Assembly (NCBI GenBank): GCA_023667285.1
Contig: JAMPAK010000001.1
Span: 1,596,367-1,651,385, forward strand
Reading direction: 5' to 3'
Length of the DNA stretch: 55,019 bases
From: Muribaculaceae bacterium
GTDB taxonomy: Bacteria; Bacteroidota; Bacteroidia; Bacteroidales; Muribaculaceae
Shown: one piece after another, positions 26,630-35,773 of the stretch
How positions within the stretch are numbered: position 1 is the first letter of the stretch
Layout of the letters: each line of letters opens with the position of its first letter
Position numbers and translations under genes: made by a program
Notes under the pieces: model-generated
Told to the model about the DNA's origin: nothing
Seen by the model: only the letters and a program-made list of their open reading frames with translations
Database searches by the model: none

Positions 26630-26637
26630 CAAATTTA
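26630..26637 (-). promoter_or_regulatory. -7 promoter element of the res-mod operon
   Basis: On the minus strand TAAATTTG fits TAnnTTTG and ends 22 nt before the ATG. TTTG at 26660-26663 lies 22 nt further upstream, a little long for a -33 element. The rest of 26640-26790 shows nothing recognisable. Confidence 0.55.
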
Positions 26638-26792
26638 ATGAATGTTTTTCACAAATCAACAAAATGCTTCAAGAATGTTTTCAACTCCGTGGGGTGGAGA
26701 TAAAGAGCCTTCTCGACTCAACATTGGCATATGGATAATTGCAGTTGATCTGCGGTCAGCGCCTCGGCATATGATGATTCGGAAGTGAACAT

Positions 26793-26823
26793 TTTGTCGG
26801 AACACGACGATTTAGTACCTTTG
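26793..26823 (+). promoter_or_regulatory. Sigma-ABfr promoter of the MATE transporter
   Basis: TTTG (26793-26796) and TACCTTTG (26816-26823) are 19 nt apart. The leader of about 107 nt before the ATG at 26937 has no obvious structure. Confidence 0.75.
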
Positions 26824-26936
26824 CATTGACAATAGGACAATCGAGTTTTGTAATCCTCATCGGAGGGCAAATGAATAATGCCGGATAAGATGACTGGGTA
26901 AAGCCATTCAACTTATCCGTTTTCTTGTGACAGGAA

Positions 26937-28322
26937 ATGAAGAAAGACAGAAATTTACAGCGTGACAGTCTTGACTTCGGACATGAGCGGATTCCGAAGC
27001 TGTTCAGACAATTGTTTTTCCCTACTCTAGTCGGGATGGTGTTTAATGCCGTATTGACAATCATCGATGGAATTTTCGTGGGACAAGGAGTGGGCGCCAA
27101 TGGTATTGCAGCAGTCAACATCGTGGCTCCGCTGTTTATGGTGGTGACGGGCCTCGGGCTGATGTTTGGTATCGGGTCATCCGTCATCGCCAGTATCAGG
27201 CTTGCCAACAATGAGGTGAAGGCCGCCAATATCATCAGCACCCAGGCGTTTCTTATCGGGATTGCGATAGTGCTTGTCATCTCGCTGCCATGCCTGCTCA
27301 TTCCCTCAAAGATCGTCACCGTCCTTGGGTGCAGCCAGGTGCTTCTGCTTCTTGCCGTGGACTACCTGCTGTGGTTGCTCCCTGGAATGGTGTTCCTGCT
27401 GATTGAGTGCGTCGGCATGATGCTGATACGTCTCGACGGTTCCCCTAGATATGCAATGTGGTGTAATGTCGTGGCAGCCTCATTCAACATTGCGCTCGAC
27501 TATATCCTGGTGTTCCCGATGCAGATGGGAGTGGCCGGGGCGGCCATCGCCACCTCCGTTAGCTGTATGCTCGGCGGTGTCATGGTGCTGACATATTTCG
27601 CCGGATTCTCCACCACGCTGAGATACTACCGTCTGAAACTCTCGCTTACAAGCCTCTTGCTCACCATGCGCAACACCTGGTATATGGCTAGGATTGGTTT
27701 TGCGACCTTTCTCACAGAAATTGCAATGTCTGTGATGATGCTCACCGGCAACTATGTCTTCATCGGTGCCTTGGGAGAGAACGGTGTGGCGGCTTTCAGC
27801 ATAGCCTGCTATCTCTTCCCTGTCATCTTCTCAATGAGCAACGCAGTGGCTCAGTCAGCCCAGCCAATCATCAGCTATAACTATGGGGCGAATAATATGT
27901 CCAGGGTATCAAAATCGCTCCACACATCGCTGATGGCGGCAATTATATGTGGCATGACAGTCACGGCTATTGTGGCTTTTGGAGCCAAGCCGATTGTCTA
28001 TATGTTTCTCTCGACTGAATCCCCGGCATTTCAGATAGCCACAGACGGGCTCCCAAAATTTGCCCTCTGCGGCATATTCTTTGCCTTGAACATAGCCTTC
28101 ATAGGTTACTACCAGAGCCTTGAGCAATCTGTCAGAGCCACCGTCTATACACTCCTGAGGGGCATAATCCTAGTTGTGCCTATGTTCCTGCTCCTCCCAA
28201 GATGGCTAGGCGTTCCGGGTATGTGGCTTGCCATCCCGTCCTCGGAGTTGCTCACGCTCATAGTGATTCTTGGAGACTATCTCCTGAAAAAGAGCCACAC
28301 AAGAATCTCAAACAACAATTGA
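26937..28322 (+). CDS. MATE family efflux transporter
   Basis: Cation-coupled multidrug exporter of the MATE/NorM superfamily (461 aa). Two homologous halves of six helices are visible. The first opens with LFRQLFFPTLVGMVFNAVLTIIDGIFVGQGVG, of which the VGQGVGANGIAAVNI stretch is the family hallmark. The second half has FLTEIAMSVMMLTGNYVF and AQSAQPIISYNYGA. Substrates cannot be inferred. The EamA transporter gene follows after 12 nt, so both are probably co-transcribed. Confidence 0.94.
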   Translation: MKKDRNLQRDSLDFGHERIPKLFRQLFFPTLVGMVFNAVLTIIDGIFVGQGVGANGIAAVNIVAPLFMVVTGLGLMFGIGSSVIASIRLANNEVKAANIISTQAFLIGIAIVLVISLPCLLIPSKIVTVLGCSQVLLLLAVDYLLWLLPGMVFLLIECVGMMLIRLDGSPRYAMWCNVVAASFNIALDYILVFPMQMGVAGAAIATSVSCMLGGVMVLTYFAGFSTTLRYYRLKLSLTSLLLTMRNTWYMARIGFATFLTEIAMSVMMLTGNYVFIGALGENGVAAFSIACYLFPVIFSMSNAVAQSAQPIISYNYGANNMSRVSKSLHTSLMAAIICGMTVTAIVAFGAKPIVYMFLSTESPAFQIATDGLPKFALCGIFFALNIAFIGYYQSLEQSVRATVYTLLRGIILVVPMFLLLPRWLGVPGMWLAIPSSELLTLIVILGDYLLKKSHTRISNNN

Positions 28323-28334
28323 TGCTGTCCATCT

Positions 28335-29249
28335 ATGAAGATTAAGGGATACCTGCTTGCTGCATTTGCAGCGGCTGCCTATGGCACAAACCCGGCTTTT
28401 GCCATCCCCCTCTATGAACAAGGGATGAATCCAAACACTGTCCTGCTGTTCAGATATCTGCTGGGACTACCTCTTCTTGCGGTTCTGCTGAAGAGCCGCG
28501 GCCACTCGCTGTCATTGCCATGGCAAACCTTTGGGCAGGTTCTGATTCTTGGGATTCTCATGGCCTTGTCGTCGCTGACACTGTTTGACAGTTTCAACTA
28601 CCTGAACTCCGGGATAGCCTCGACACTGCTTTTCATCTATCCCATACTCACAGCCATCCTGATGGTATTCTTTTTCCATGAGAGGATGAAGCCGACGATC
28701 CTGGTGTGTCTCGTCCTGATGTGCTGTGGAATGTTCCTATTGATGAGGACAGAGGGTGGTGGCACTCTCAGTCCCTACGGATGCCTGCTGGTCATGGTCT
28801 CAGCACTGACATATGCACTCTATCTTGTGATGGTGAATGTCTCACATTCAATAAGCGCCATACCCACCTCGAAGCTCTTGTTCTATGTGCTTGGAGTGGG
28901 TGCATTGATGTTTGGTGTGCTTTCACTTGCCGGAACCCCCTTTACGATGCCCCGGCATGCTGCGAGTTGGGTTAATATCGCGGCCCTCGCCATTATCCCG
29001 ACCCTCCTCTCCCTTGCTTGCACGACGAAGGCCATCAAGCTCATAGGCTCCACGTCGACAGCCATACTTGGTGCTCTTGAGCCTGTCACGGCTGTCATCC
29101 TGAGTGTCGCCGTGCTTGGACAGCCGATAACCCCGAGGGAGATTTGTGGCAGTATCCTGATTCTTGTAGCCACCACTCTTGTGGTGGCGTCAAGCAACGT
29201 TGAGAGACTGATCCTGCATGTGAGGAAAATGTTCCCTAGACGCAAGTGA
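28335..29249 (+). CDS. EamA/DMT-family transporter
   Basis: A 304-residue inner-membrane protein with about ten hydrophobic segments in two EamA repeats (about 5-140 and 150-290). The first repeat starts KGYLLAAFAAAAYGTNPAFA, the second ends LGALEPVTAVILSVAVLGQP, the family's characteristic Glu-Pro turn. Family members move metabolites, amino acids or nucleotide sugars; the substrate here is unknown. It sits 12 nt after the MATE gene, and a new promoter follows 36 nt after its stop. Confidence 0.93.
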   Translation: MKIKGYLLAAFAAAAYGTNPAFAIPLYEQGMNPNTVLLFRYLLGLPLLAVLLKSRGHSLSLPWQTFGQVLILGILMALSSLTLFDSFNYLNSGIASTLLFIYPILTAILMVFFFHERMKPTILVCLVLMCCGMFLLMRTEGGGTLSPYGCLLVMVSALTYALYLVMVNVSHSISAIPTSKLLFYVLGVGALMFGVLSLAGTPFTMPRHAASWVNIAALAIIPTLLSLACTTKAIKLIGSTSTAILGALEPVTAVILSVAVLGQPITPREICGSILILVATTLVVASSNVERLILHVRKMFPRRK

Positions 29250-29284
29250 TTTCGTCGGATTTTTCGGACGGTTCGTTGATTGTT

Positions 29285-29317
29285 TTTGCCGAGGTTCATT
29301 GCTTTTGTGTATTTTTG
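29285..29317 (+). promoter_or_regulatory. Sigma-ABfr promoter of the LytS/LytTR system
   Basis: TTTG (29285-29288) and TATTTTTG (29310-29317) are 21 nt apart. The kinase ATG follows at 29343. Confidence 0.7.
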
Positions 29318-29342
29318 CAATAGTAAAGACTCCAACAACTGA

Positions 29343-30440
29343 ATGAACCCGTCAAACAACAAGCGTGTAGAGACGCTGATATACGCCGGCCTGTGGCTCA
29401 TGGCGATAATCCTTTCGCTCCTCGACATCATGCGCGCCAGGAGTTATACGAATATGCCCTTGTTGGACATGCAGACGGTGGGACGACTCTTCCTTACGCT
29501 GCTCCCGTTCATGACACTTTTTGCCCTCAACAACTATCTGTTCATACCACGATTCCTGAAAAAAGGATTTTATGCAAGATATTTCATTGCAGCATTGTTC
29601 TTGATAGGGGTGATATGGCTGTGGCAGGCTGTCCAGTTCCTCAACGATATAGGCTTTGATAAACTGCACACTCACCATGGACCGCCCCATTATCCCGGGC
29701 CACACCCCATATTGCCGCTCCCGATTTTCCTTGATGTCATCTACGACCTTCTCATTGTGGGAGTCAACCTGGCCATATCATTGTTGTTCCAGCAGTTTGC
29801 CGACAGGCTCAAGCAAGAGAGCCTCATGAAGGAGAATGTCGAGAATCAACTGGTCTACCTGAAAGCCCAGATAAATCCCCACTTCTACATGAACATGCTC
29901 AACAATATCCACGGCATGATAGAGATTGACTCGGTCAAGGCGCAGGACATGGTCATTGAGATGTCGCGCTTGATGAGATATATGCTCTATGAGAGCTCAA
30001 GGTCCGAGATAGGCCTGTCGGCAGAGATCGGCTTTATCAAAGACTATCTCGCGCTCATGAGGGTGAGATATCCTGAGGACTCTGTCAGCATCTCTGCCAG
30101 TCTTCCCGGCCCCCATGAGGCGCAAGGAGTCATGATTCCGCCACTGCTGTTCCTGGTGTTCCTGGAGAATGCTTTCAAGCACGGCATCAGCTATTCGGCC
30201 GGCTCATTTGTTTCTGTCAACCTGGCGGTGGAGGACGGAGGGGTCATCTTCCGTTGCATGAACAGCGTCCACGACAAAAGGGAGGAGAAATCCCGTGAGG
30301 GAATCGGCCTTGAGAATGTGAGACGCCGGCTCTCAATCATTTATGAGGATGATTATGACCTGAAAATTGAAAACAACGATTCTGTATTTACCGTTATCCT
30401 AAAACTGCCAATCCATGAAGTTGAGAACCCTGCTGATTGA
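29343..30440 (+). CDS. LytS/YehU-type sensor histidine kinase with His-rich external loop
   Basis: A 365-residue membrane kinase of the His_kinase (PF06580) type. Four hydrophobic segments lie at about 12-30, 48-68, 80-98 and 127-149. The phospho-acceptor His180 is in AQINPHFYMNMLNN, typical of the LytS group, and the ATPase domain ends with GIGLENVRRRLS. The loop between spans 3 and 4 (about 99-126) should be periplasmic. It has five His in 13 residues (109, 111, 112, 116, 121) with Pro and Gly between, which could bind a metal ion. Its stop overlaps the response regulator gene by 26 nt. The system is likely to control the adjacent TolC-MacAB exporter (inference from position). Confidence 0.93.
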   Translation: MNPSNNKRVETLIYAGLWLMAIILSLLDIMRARSYTNMPLLDMQTVGRLFLTLLPFMTLFALNNYLFIPRFLKKGFYARYFIAALFLIGVIWLWQAVQFLNDIGFDKLHTHHGPPHYPGPHPILPLPIFLDVIYDLLIVGVNLAISLLFQQFADRLKQESLMKENVENQLVYLKAQINPHFYMNMLNNIHGMIEIDSVKAQDMVIEMSRLMRYMLYESSRSEIGLSAEIGFIKDYLALMRVRYPEDSVSISASLPGPHEAQGVMIPPLLFLVFLENAFKHGISYSAGSFVSVNLAVEDGGVIFRCMNSVHDKREEKSREGIGLENVRRRLSIIYEDDYDLKIENNDSVFTVILKLPIHEVENPAD

Positions 30441-31164
30441 CGACGAGCCTATAGCATTGGAGAAACTGAGGAGTTATTCCTCCAAAGTCCCTTTTCTAGA
30501 AATAGTCGGGGCTTGCAGAAACGGAATCGAGGCTACTGAAAAGATTTCTCATGAGGCCGTAGACGTCGTGTTCACTGACATCAACATGCCTGACATGAGT
30601 GGCCTTGACTTCATATCTTCCCTGCCAAATCCTCCACTCGTGGTGTTTATCACGGCATATACAGACTATGCCGTCGACAGTTACAGACTCTCGGCCATCG
30701 ACTATCTACTGAAACCCTATGGTTTTGCCGATTTCCAAAGAGCGGCCAATAAGGCTCTGGAGCAACACAACTTCAGAGCCGGGCAGCAGAAAGAGACGCC
30801 GTTGGAGTCTTCATCACAGAACCGAGTGGATACCTCGCTGTTTGTGAAGGTTGACTACAAGTATGTGCGTGTCGATATCTCAGATATCAGATATATAAAG
30901 GGCTGTGGAGAATACTTACAGATTTTCACCGTCAATTCTGTCTCTCCGCTTATGACACTCTCATCGTTCAGCGCTTTGATGTCGCGTCTTCCTGACAATT
31001 TTCTGCAGGTACACCGCTCTTACGCCGTGAACATGAGCGCGATACAAAGTATCACCAAAAACCGGATATCTATGGGCGATGACACCTCCATCCCCGTGGG
31101 CGATAGTTACAAAGATGCCCTTCAGTCATATCTGTCAACACACTCCATAGGGAAAATTCATTGA
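30415..31164 (+). CDS. LytTR-family response regulator
   Basis: A 249-residue response regulator: receiver domain (about 1-120) with phospho-acceptor Asp55 in VVFTDINMPDMSG and Lys in the DYLLKPYGF segment, then a LytTR DNA-binding domain (about 145-245) with DIRYIKGCGEYLQI and FLQVHRSYAVNM. LytTR proteins bind direct repeats upstream of their targets. It is the partner of the kinase, whose gene it overlaps by 26 nt. The TolC gene begins 76 nt downstream under its own promoter, so it is the best candidate target. Confidence 0.95.
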   Translation: MKLRTLLIDDEPIALEKLRSYSSKVPFLEIVGACRNGIEATEKISHEAVDVVFTDINMPDMSGLDFISSLPNPPLVVFITAYTDYAVDSYRLSAIDYLLKPYGFADFQRAANKALEQHNFRAGQQKETPLESSSQNRVDTSLFVKVDYKYVRVDISDIRYIKGCGEYLQIFTVNSVSPLMTLSSFSALMSRLPDNFLQVHRSYAVNMSAIQSITKNRISMGDDTSIPVGDSYKDALQSYLSTHSIGKIH

Positions 31165-31191
31165 ATGAATAAGCCGGTTGGTTGAAAGTTT

Positions 31192-31222
31192 TTTGCAGTC
31201 AACCATCTCATATATAATTTTG
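31192..31222 (+). promoter_or_regulatory. Sigma-ABfr promoter of the TolC-MacAB operon
   Basis: TTTG (31192-31195) and TAATTTTG (31215-31222) are 19 nt apart. The predicted start near 31229 shows that translation begins at ATG 31241 and not further upstream. Confidence 0.75.
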
Positions 31223-31240
31223 CAGAAAACAGAGATCCGT

Positions 31241-32539
31241 ATGAGAATTAGAATACTGACAACATTGCTTACTGCGGCCACAACTCTCGGAGTTGGAGCA
31301 GTCGAAGGTGTGTGGAACTATTCGGAGTGTCTCGATTATGCCAGGAGCCACAATATATCCTTGCAGAAACTCAGGCTCAACGAGCAGACCTCTGAATATA
31401 ACCTTGAGGAGGCTGAGGCTCAGTGGCACCCTACACTCGATTTCAACACAACCCACACTTACTCCAACACCCCCTGGGGGAAAGGGAACACTAACTCCTA
31501 CAATGGCCAGCTGGGGCTTAATGCCGGGTGGACTGTGTGGAACGGCAGTGAGCGCGAGAACAGCATCAAGCGTGACAAACTCAACACTGAGATCTCACGG
31601 CTCAACACTGAAGACGCGCTCCGAACACTTGAGACAGACATACTTCAGGTATATCTGAACATCCTGTATGCCAAAGAGGCAATAGAAATATACCAGGAGG
31701 CTGAGAAACTTAGCAATGCTCAGGCTGAGAGGATGCGCCAACTGATGGAGGCCGGAAGGGCCTCTAAGGTAGACTATGCGCAGTTGAAGGCCCAGCATCA
31801 GCAGGATCTATATAACCTTGTGAACACCCGTGGCACCTATGATGCCCGCAGGATGGAACTCAAGAAACTTCTCGAGCTCGGCATTGACAGCGATGTGGAG
31901 CTGGCAGATGTCGAGATTACGGCAGAACAGATCCTTGCCGCCCTGCCTCCCATTGACGAGAGCTACAGGCTCGCCACCCTCACCGACCTCAAACTCAAGG
32001 GACTCGAGCTCGAGGAGGATGGAGCCGAACTTGACATAGCCATAGCGAAAGCCTCGGGACTCCCTAAAATCTCACTCAATGCCGGAGTGGGTACCGGCTA
32101 TTATCTCCCGGGAGGTGCCTTCGGAAACCAACTCAAACAAGGATTCGGCGAGAATATCGGTCTGACACTTGCCATCCCCATCTTCGACAATAAACGGACC
32201 AAGACGGCTGTGGCACGTGCGCGTGTTCAGAAACTCAATGCTCAGCTCGATGCAGAACAGCGTCAGACAGAACTGGCACAAGCGGTAGAGAACTGGTATA
32301 TTGACACACGCTCCGCACAAAGCCGCTATGAGGCCGCCGTGCAGCAGCTCGAGTCAGCAAAAGTCAGCAATGAGTTGACCAACGAGCAGTTCAATCTCGG
32401 CCTTGTTAACCCGATAGAGCTCATGACGGCACACAACAATCTGATAGAGGCCCGCCAGTCATTGCTGCAGGCAAAATATATGGCTCTCCTCGGAAAGAAA
32501 ATGATAGAATATTACAGAACATCAACAGTAACCTTATGA
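31241..32539 (+). CDS. TolC-family outer-membrane efflux protein
   Basis: Outer-membrane channel of a tripartite exporter (432 aa). It has a signal peptide (MRIRILTTLLTAATTLGVGA). Two TolC/OEP repeats of long helices and short strands follow, with the start VWNYSECLDYARSHNISLQKL recognisable in pieces and QFNLGLVNPIELMTAHNNL near the end. Earlier in-frame codons would lie in the promoter, so ATG 31241 is used. The stop overlaps the adaptor start by 4 nt (ATGA). It leads the operon TolC-MacA-MacB ATPase-MacB permease. Confidence 0.94.
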   Translation: MRIRILTTLLTAATTLGVGAVEGVWNYSECLDYARSHNISLQKLRLNEQTSEYNLEEAEAQWHPTLDFNTTHTYSNTPWGKGNTNSYNGQLGLNAGWTVWNGSERENSIKRDKLNTEISRLNTEDALRTLETDILQVYLNILYAKEAIEIYQEAEKLSNAQAERMRQLMEAGRASKVDYAQLKAQHQQDLYNLVNTRGTYDARRMELKKLLELGIDSDVELADVEITAEQILAALPPIDESYRLATLTDLKLKGLELEEDGAELDIAIAKASGLPKISLNAGVGTGYYLPGGAFGNQLKQGFGENIGLTLAIPIFDNKRTKTAVARARVQKLNAQLDAEQRQTELAQAVENWYIDTRSAQSRYEAAVQQLESAKVSNELTNEQFNLGLVNPIELMTAHNNLIEARQSLLQAKYMALLGKKMIEYYRTSTVTL

Positions 32540-33714
32540 GATCAGCATTTAAATTGATATCCCCCCTCGCACTGTTGCTGATTGTCAGTGCCTGTGGAAA
32601 AGAAGACAAGGTGAGGCTCGAAACAGTGAAGGCAGAGAAAGGTGAGCTCACCGAGACAGTCACGGCTACCGGGACGCTTGAGTCAGTGACCCAGGTGGAT
32701 GTAGGAACACAGGTCACAGGCATCATCGACAAACTTTATGCCGACTTCAACAGTGTAGTGAAAAAGGGCGAGCTCATAGCCGAGATTGAGAAGACGGTGC
32801 TGGAGAGCGACTATAAAAGCGCGGAGGCAAATGTCAAATCAGCACAATATACCTATGAATACAACCGCACCAACTACCTGCGCGACAAGGCACTGCATGA
32901 CAAGCAACTCATCAGCGACTATGAGTTCCAGACATCGCAGAAGGACTATGAGGTCTCCAAGGCCGCCTATGACAAGGCCGTCGCTGACCGTGTGAGAGCC
33001 GCCAAAAACTTGAATTATGCTGAGATATACTCACCTATAGACGGTATTGTGATCTCGAGAGATGTCGAGGTCGGACAGACAGTTGTGTCGAGCATGAACG
33101 TTGCTAACCTTTACACCATCGCCGACCTCGACAATATGCAGGTAGTGGGCAATGTCGATGAGGCAGACATAGGCCAGGTGAAAGTGGGGCAGAAGGTGAC
33201 ATTCTCCGTCGATGCCTACCCTGACGATATGTTTGAGGGTAGTGTGACTCAGGTCAGATTGTCGCCAACCACCGAAAGCAATGTCGTGACATATGAGGTG
33301 ATAGTCGGAGTCCCTAATCCGGATCATAAACTTATACCCGGGCTTACGGCTAATCTTACCATCTACACAATGAGCGAGACAGGCGTCATCCTGCTCCCTG
33401 CAAGCGCCTTCACCTTCGAGCCTGAAAACGATCCCGAAAGCAAGGATCTCCCACAGCCCGGACAGGAGATAGACAAGGCCAAACTCTCCCCTGATGAACG
33501 TGGCATATGGGTGGTCGAGGATGGCAGACTTGTCAACAAGATAGTGAGAATCGGCATGACCAACGGCATCAAGACCAGTGTGGTGAGCGGCCTGGCAGAG
33601 GGAGCCACTGTGGCTGTCGGATATGACAACAATGTCATAGCCTCAAAATCAGACGGGTCATCAGATAAACAGAGTCCGTTTGCGCCTCAGCCCCCGGGCA
33701 AGAGAAAGAAATAA
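32536..33714 (+). CDS. MacA-like periplasmic adaptor (membrane fusion lipoprotein)
   Basis: A 392-residue HlyD/MacA-type adaptor linking the permease with the TolC channel. It has a lipoprotein signal with lipobox IVSAC (Cys20). The barrel-sandwich hybrid halves are VGTQVTGIIDKLYADFNSVVKKGE and IYSPIDGIVISRDVEVGQTV in shortened form, flanking an alpha-hairpin (about 90-165). A beta-barrel and membrane-proximal domain follow. A Pro/Gln-rich insert occurs near 300-320 and the C terminus is basic. It is translationally coupled to the TolC gene by an ATGA overlap, with 14 nt before the ATPase gene. Confidence 0.94.
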   Translation: MRSAFKLISPLALLLIVSACGKEDKVRLETVKAEKGELTETVTATGTLESVTQVDVGTQVTGIIDKLYADFNSVVKKGELIAEIEKTVLESDYKSAEANVKSAQYTYEYNRTNYLRDKALHDKQLISDYEFQTSQKDYEVSKAAYDKAVADRVRAAKNLNYAEIYSPIDGIVISRDVEVGQTVVSSMNVANLYTIADLDNMQVVGNVDEADIGQVKVGQKVTFSVDAYPDDMFEGSVTQVRLSPTTESNVVTYEVIVGVPNPDHKLIPGLTANLTIYTMSETGVILLPASAFTFEPENDPESKDLPQPGQEIDKAKLSPDERGIWVVEDGRLVNKIVRIGMTNGIKTSVVSGLAEGATVAVGYDNNVIASKSDGSSDKQSPFAPQPPGKRKK

Positions 33715-33728
33715 AATGACCACAGACC

Positions 33729-34478
33729 ATGAGTGAAAAGAAAGAAATAATCCGTGTCGAGAACCTCCGCCGCGAGTTTATTGTAGGCGGTGAGAGGGTC
33801 AAGGCGCTCCGCGGTGTCTCGTTCACAATCCTCAAGGGCGAGTTTGTCACCATCATGGGTGCTTCCGGCTCCGGAAAGTCCACGCTGCTCAACCTCCTGG
33901 GGTGTCTCGACACTCCAACCTCAGGCGTCTATGAGCTTGACGGAGTCTCTGTGCAGTCCATGTCCAAAAACCAACGGGCCGTGACTCGAAACCGCAAAAT
34001 CGGTTTTGTGTTCCAGAACTACAACCTTCTCCCTAAGACAACAGCCATAGAGAATGTGGAGCTCCCGCTCCTCTACAATTCATCCGTGGGCTCGAAGGAA
34101 CGGCGCGAGCGCGCCATACATGCTCTCGAGGCCGTGGGGCTGAAGGAACGCTTGTATCACAAGAGCAACCAGATGTCCGGCGGTCAGCAGCAGCGTGTGG
34201 CCATAGCCCGTGCGCTTGTCAATGACCCGGTGATAATACTGGCCGATGAGGCTACCGGCAATCTCGACACTCGGACCTCGTTCAGCATCCTCACCCTCTT
34301 TCAGGAACTCCACCGCCGGGGACGCACAATTATTTTTGTCACCCACAATCCTGAGTTGTCAGACTACTCCTCGCGCAACATTGTCCTGCGCGACGGCAAG
34401 GTAATCGCTGACACCTATAACGATAATCCGAAGTCTGCCCACGAAGCCCTGGAGGCACTTCCCAAAGATAACGACTGA
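33729..34478 (+). CDS. MacB-type ABC transporter ATP-binding protein
   Basis: A 249-residue ATPase of the LolD/MacB group. Walker A is GASGSGKST (44-52), the signature is SGGQQQR (about 155), and Walker B is VIILADEAT followed by GNLD. It powers the mechanotransmission-type exporter with the separate permease encoded next; in enterobacterial MacB both domains are fused. The stop and the permease start share one base (TGATG). Substrates could be peptides, lipoproteins or antibiotics and cannot be told from sequence. Confidence 0.95.
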   Translation: MSEKKEIIRVENLRREFIVGGERVKALRGVSFTILKGEFVTIMGASGSGKSTLLNLLGCLDTPTSGVYELDGVSVQSMSKNQRAVTRNRKIGFVFQNYNLLPKTTAIENVELPLLYNSSVGSKERRERAIHALEAVGLKERLYHKSNQMSGGQQQRVAIARALVNDPVIILADEATGNLDTRTSFSILTLFQELHRRGRTIIFVTHNPELSDYSSRNIVLRDGKVIADTYNDNPKSAHEALEALPKDND

Positions 34479-35695
34479 TGAATTTCGCCAATCTTCTTAA
34501 GATAGCCCTGAAAGCCCTCAATAACAACAAACTGAGGTGCTTTCTGACAATGCTCGGCATCATTATTGGTGTGGCCTCCGTCATCACCATGCTTGCCATC
34601 GGCCAGGGGTCGAAAAACTCCATCAAGGAGCAAATCTCAGAGATGGGTTCAAATATGATTATGGTCCATCCGGGGAGCATGCAGCGCGGAGGTGTGCGTC
34701 AGAGCGCAGACGACATGCAGTCGCTTCAGGTCTCAGACTATGAGGCTCTGCAGTCTCTTCCGGGAATAGCAGCCATCTCTCCATCCGTCAATTCGGGTGG
34801 CCAGCTCGTCAACGGCAACAACAACTATCCCTCCACAATCTATGGAATCACCCCTGACTATCTCGACATCCGAAAGTTGAAGGTCAAGGAGGGCTCCATG
34901 TTCACGGAACATGACATCAAATCGGCCGGCAAAGTGTGTGTGCTGGGCAAGACCGTAGTCGACAATCTTTTCCCAAATGGCGAGGATCCTGTGGGTAAGG
35001 TAATCCGTTTCGGGAAGATTCCCATGACCGTGATTGGCGTCCTAGAGTCAAAAGGCACAAACTCCATGGGCATGGACCAGGATGACGTCGTGCTGGCCCC
35101 TTACACCACTGTGATGAAGAGAATTCTTGCCATCGACTATATCCAGGGTCTTTTTGCCAGTGCTGTTGATGAGAGTCAGACCGATGAGACGATTGACAAC
35201 ATCACTGAGGTACTCCGTCAGCAGCATAAACTCAAGGATGGAGAGGATGATGATTTTGAGATCCGCTCCCAGCAGGAGCTCAGCGAGATGATGAACTCAA
35301 CATCAGACATGATGACAGTTCTGCTCGCATGTATTGCGGGCATCTCGCTTCTTGTCGGAGGCATCGGCATCATGAACATCATGTTTGTCTCGGTCACTGA
35401 GCGCACCCGTGAGATTGGCCTGAGAATGTCGATAGGCGCAAGGGGGATTGACATCCTCTCACAGTTCCTCATTGAGGCAGTGATAATCAGTGTGACAGGC
35501 GGTATAATTGGCATAATCCTCGGCTTCCTGGCCTCTTGGCTTGTGACGGTGATTGCCCATTGGCCTGTGTATATCCAGATGTACTCCGTAGCCCTCTCAT
35601 TTGCAGTCTGTACCATCACCGGAGTCTTCTTCGGATGGTATCCTGCCAAGAAGGCTTCCGGTCTGGACCCAATCGAGGCCATAAGATACGAGTAG
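34478..35695 (+). CDS. MacB-type ABC transporter permease
   Basis: A 405-residue FtsX/MacB permease with four membrane segments (about 20-40, 275-300, 325-355, 365-388). A large periplasmic domain (about 45-265) lies between the first two. The N terminus KIALKALNNNKLRCFLTMLGIIIGVASV and the segment GGIGIMNIMFVSVTERTREIG are family hallmarks (quoted in part). It ends with PIEAIRYE, the usual MacB terminus. It is the last gene of the export operon, 1 nt overlapping the ATPase gene; no clear terminator follows. Confidence 0.95.
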   Translation: MNFANLLKIALKALNNNKLRCFLTMLGIIIGVASVITMLAIGQGSKNSIKEQISEMGSNMIMVHPGSMQRGGVRQSADDMQSLQVSDYEALQSLPGIAAISPSVNSGGQLVNGNNNYPSTIYGITPDYLDIRKLKVKEGSMFTEHDIKSAGKVCVLGKTVVDNLFPNGEDPVGKVIRFGKIPMTVIGVLESKGTNSMGMDQDDVVLAPYTTVMKRILAIDYIQGLFASAVDESQTDETIDNITEVLRQQHKLKDGEDDDFEIRSQQELSEMMNSTSDMMTVLLACIAGISLLVGGIGIMNIMFVSVTERTREIGLRMSIGARGIDILSQFLIEAVIISVTGGIIGIILGFLASWLVTVIAHWPVYIQMYSVALSFAVCTITGVFFGWYPAKKASGLDPIEAIRYE

Positions 35696-35773
35696 ACGGG
35701 CCCACGTGAACCATTAAGTAGAGATTTTCGTTAAATAAGTGAAATTGTCACATGCTTATACCCCCGAATCTCT

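Noticed and set aside
26756-27319. 187-codon frame on the minus strand over the start of the MATE gene
   Set aside because: It is a shadow of the MATE coding sequence and promoter with low-complexity composition.
31165-35773. Sigma-54 (-24/-12) promoters upstream of the export operon or the AspT-like gene
   Set aside because: No GG-N10-GC pair with proper flanks was found; the export operon has a good sigma-ABfr promoter instead.
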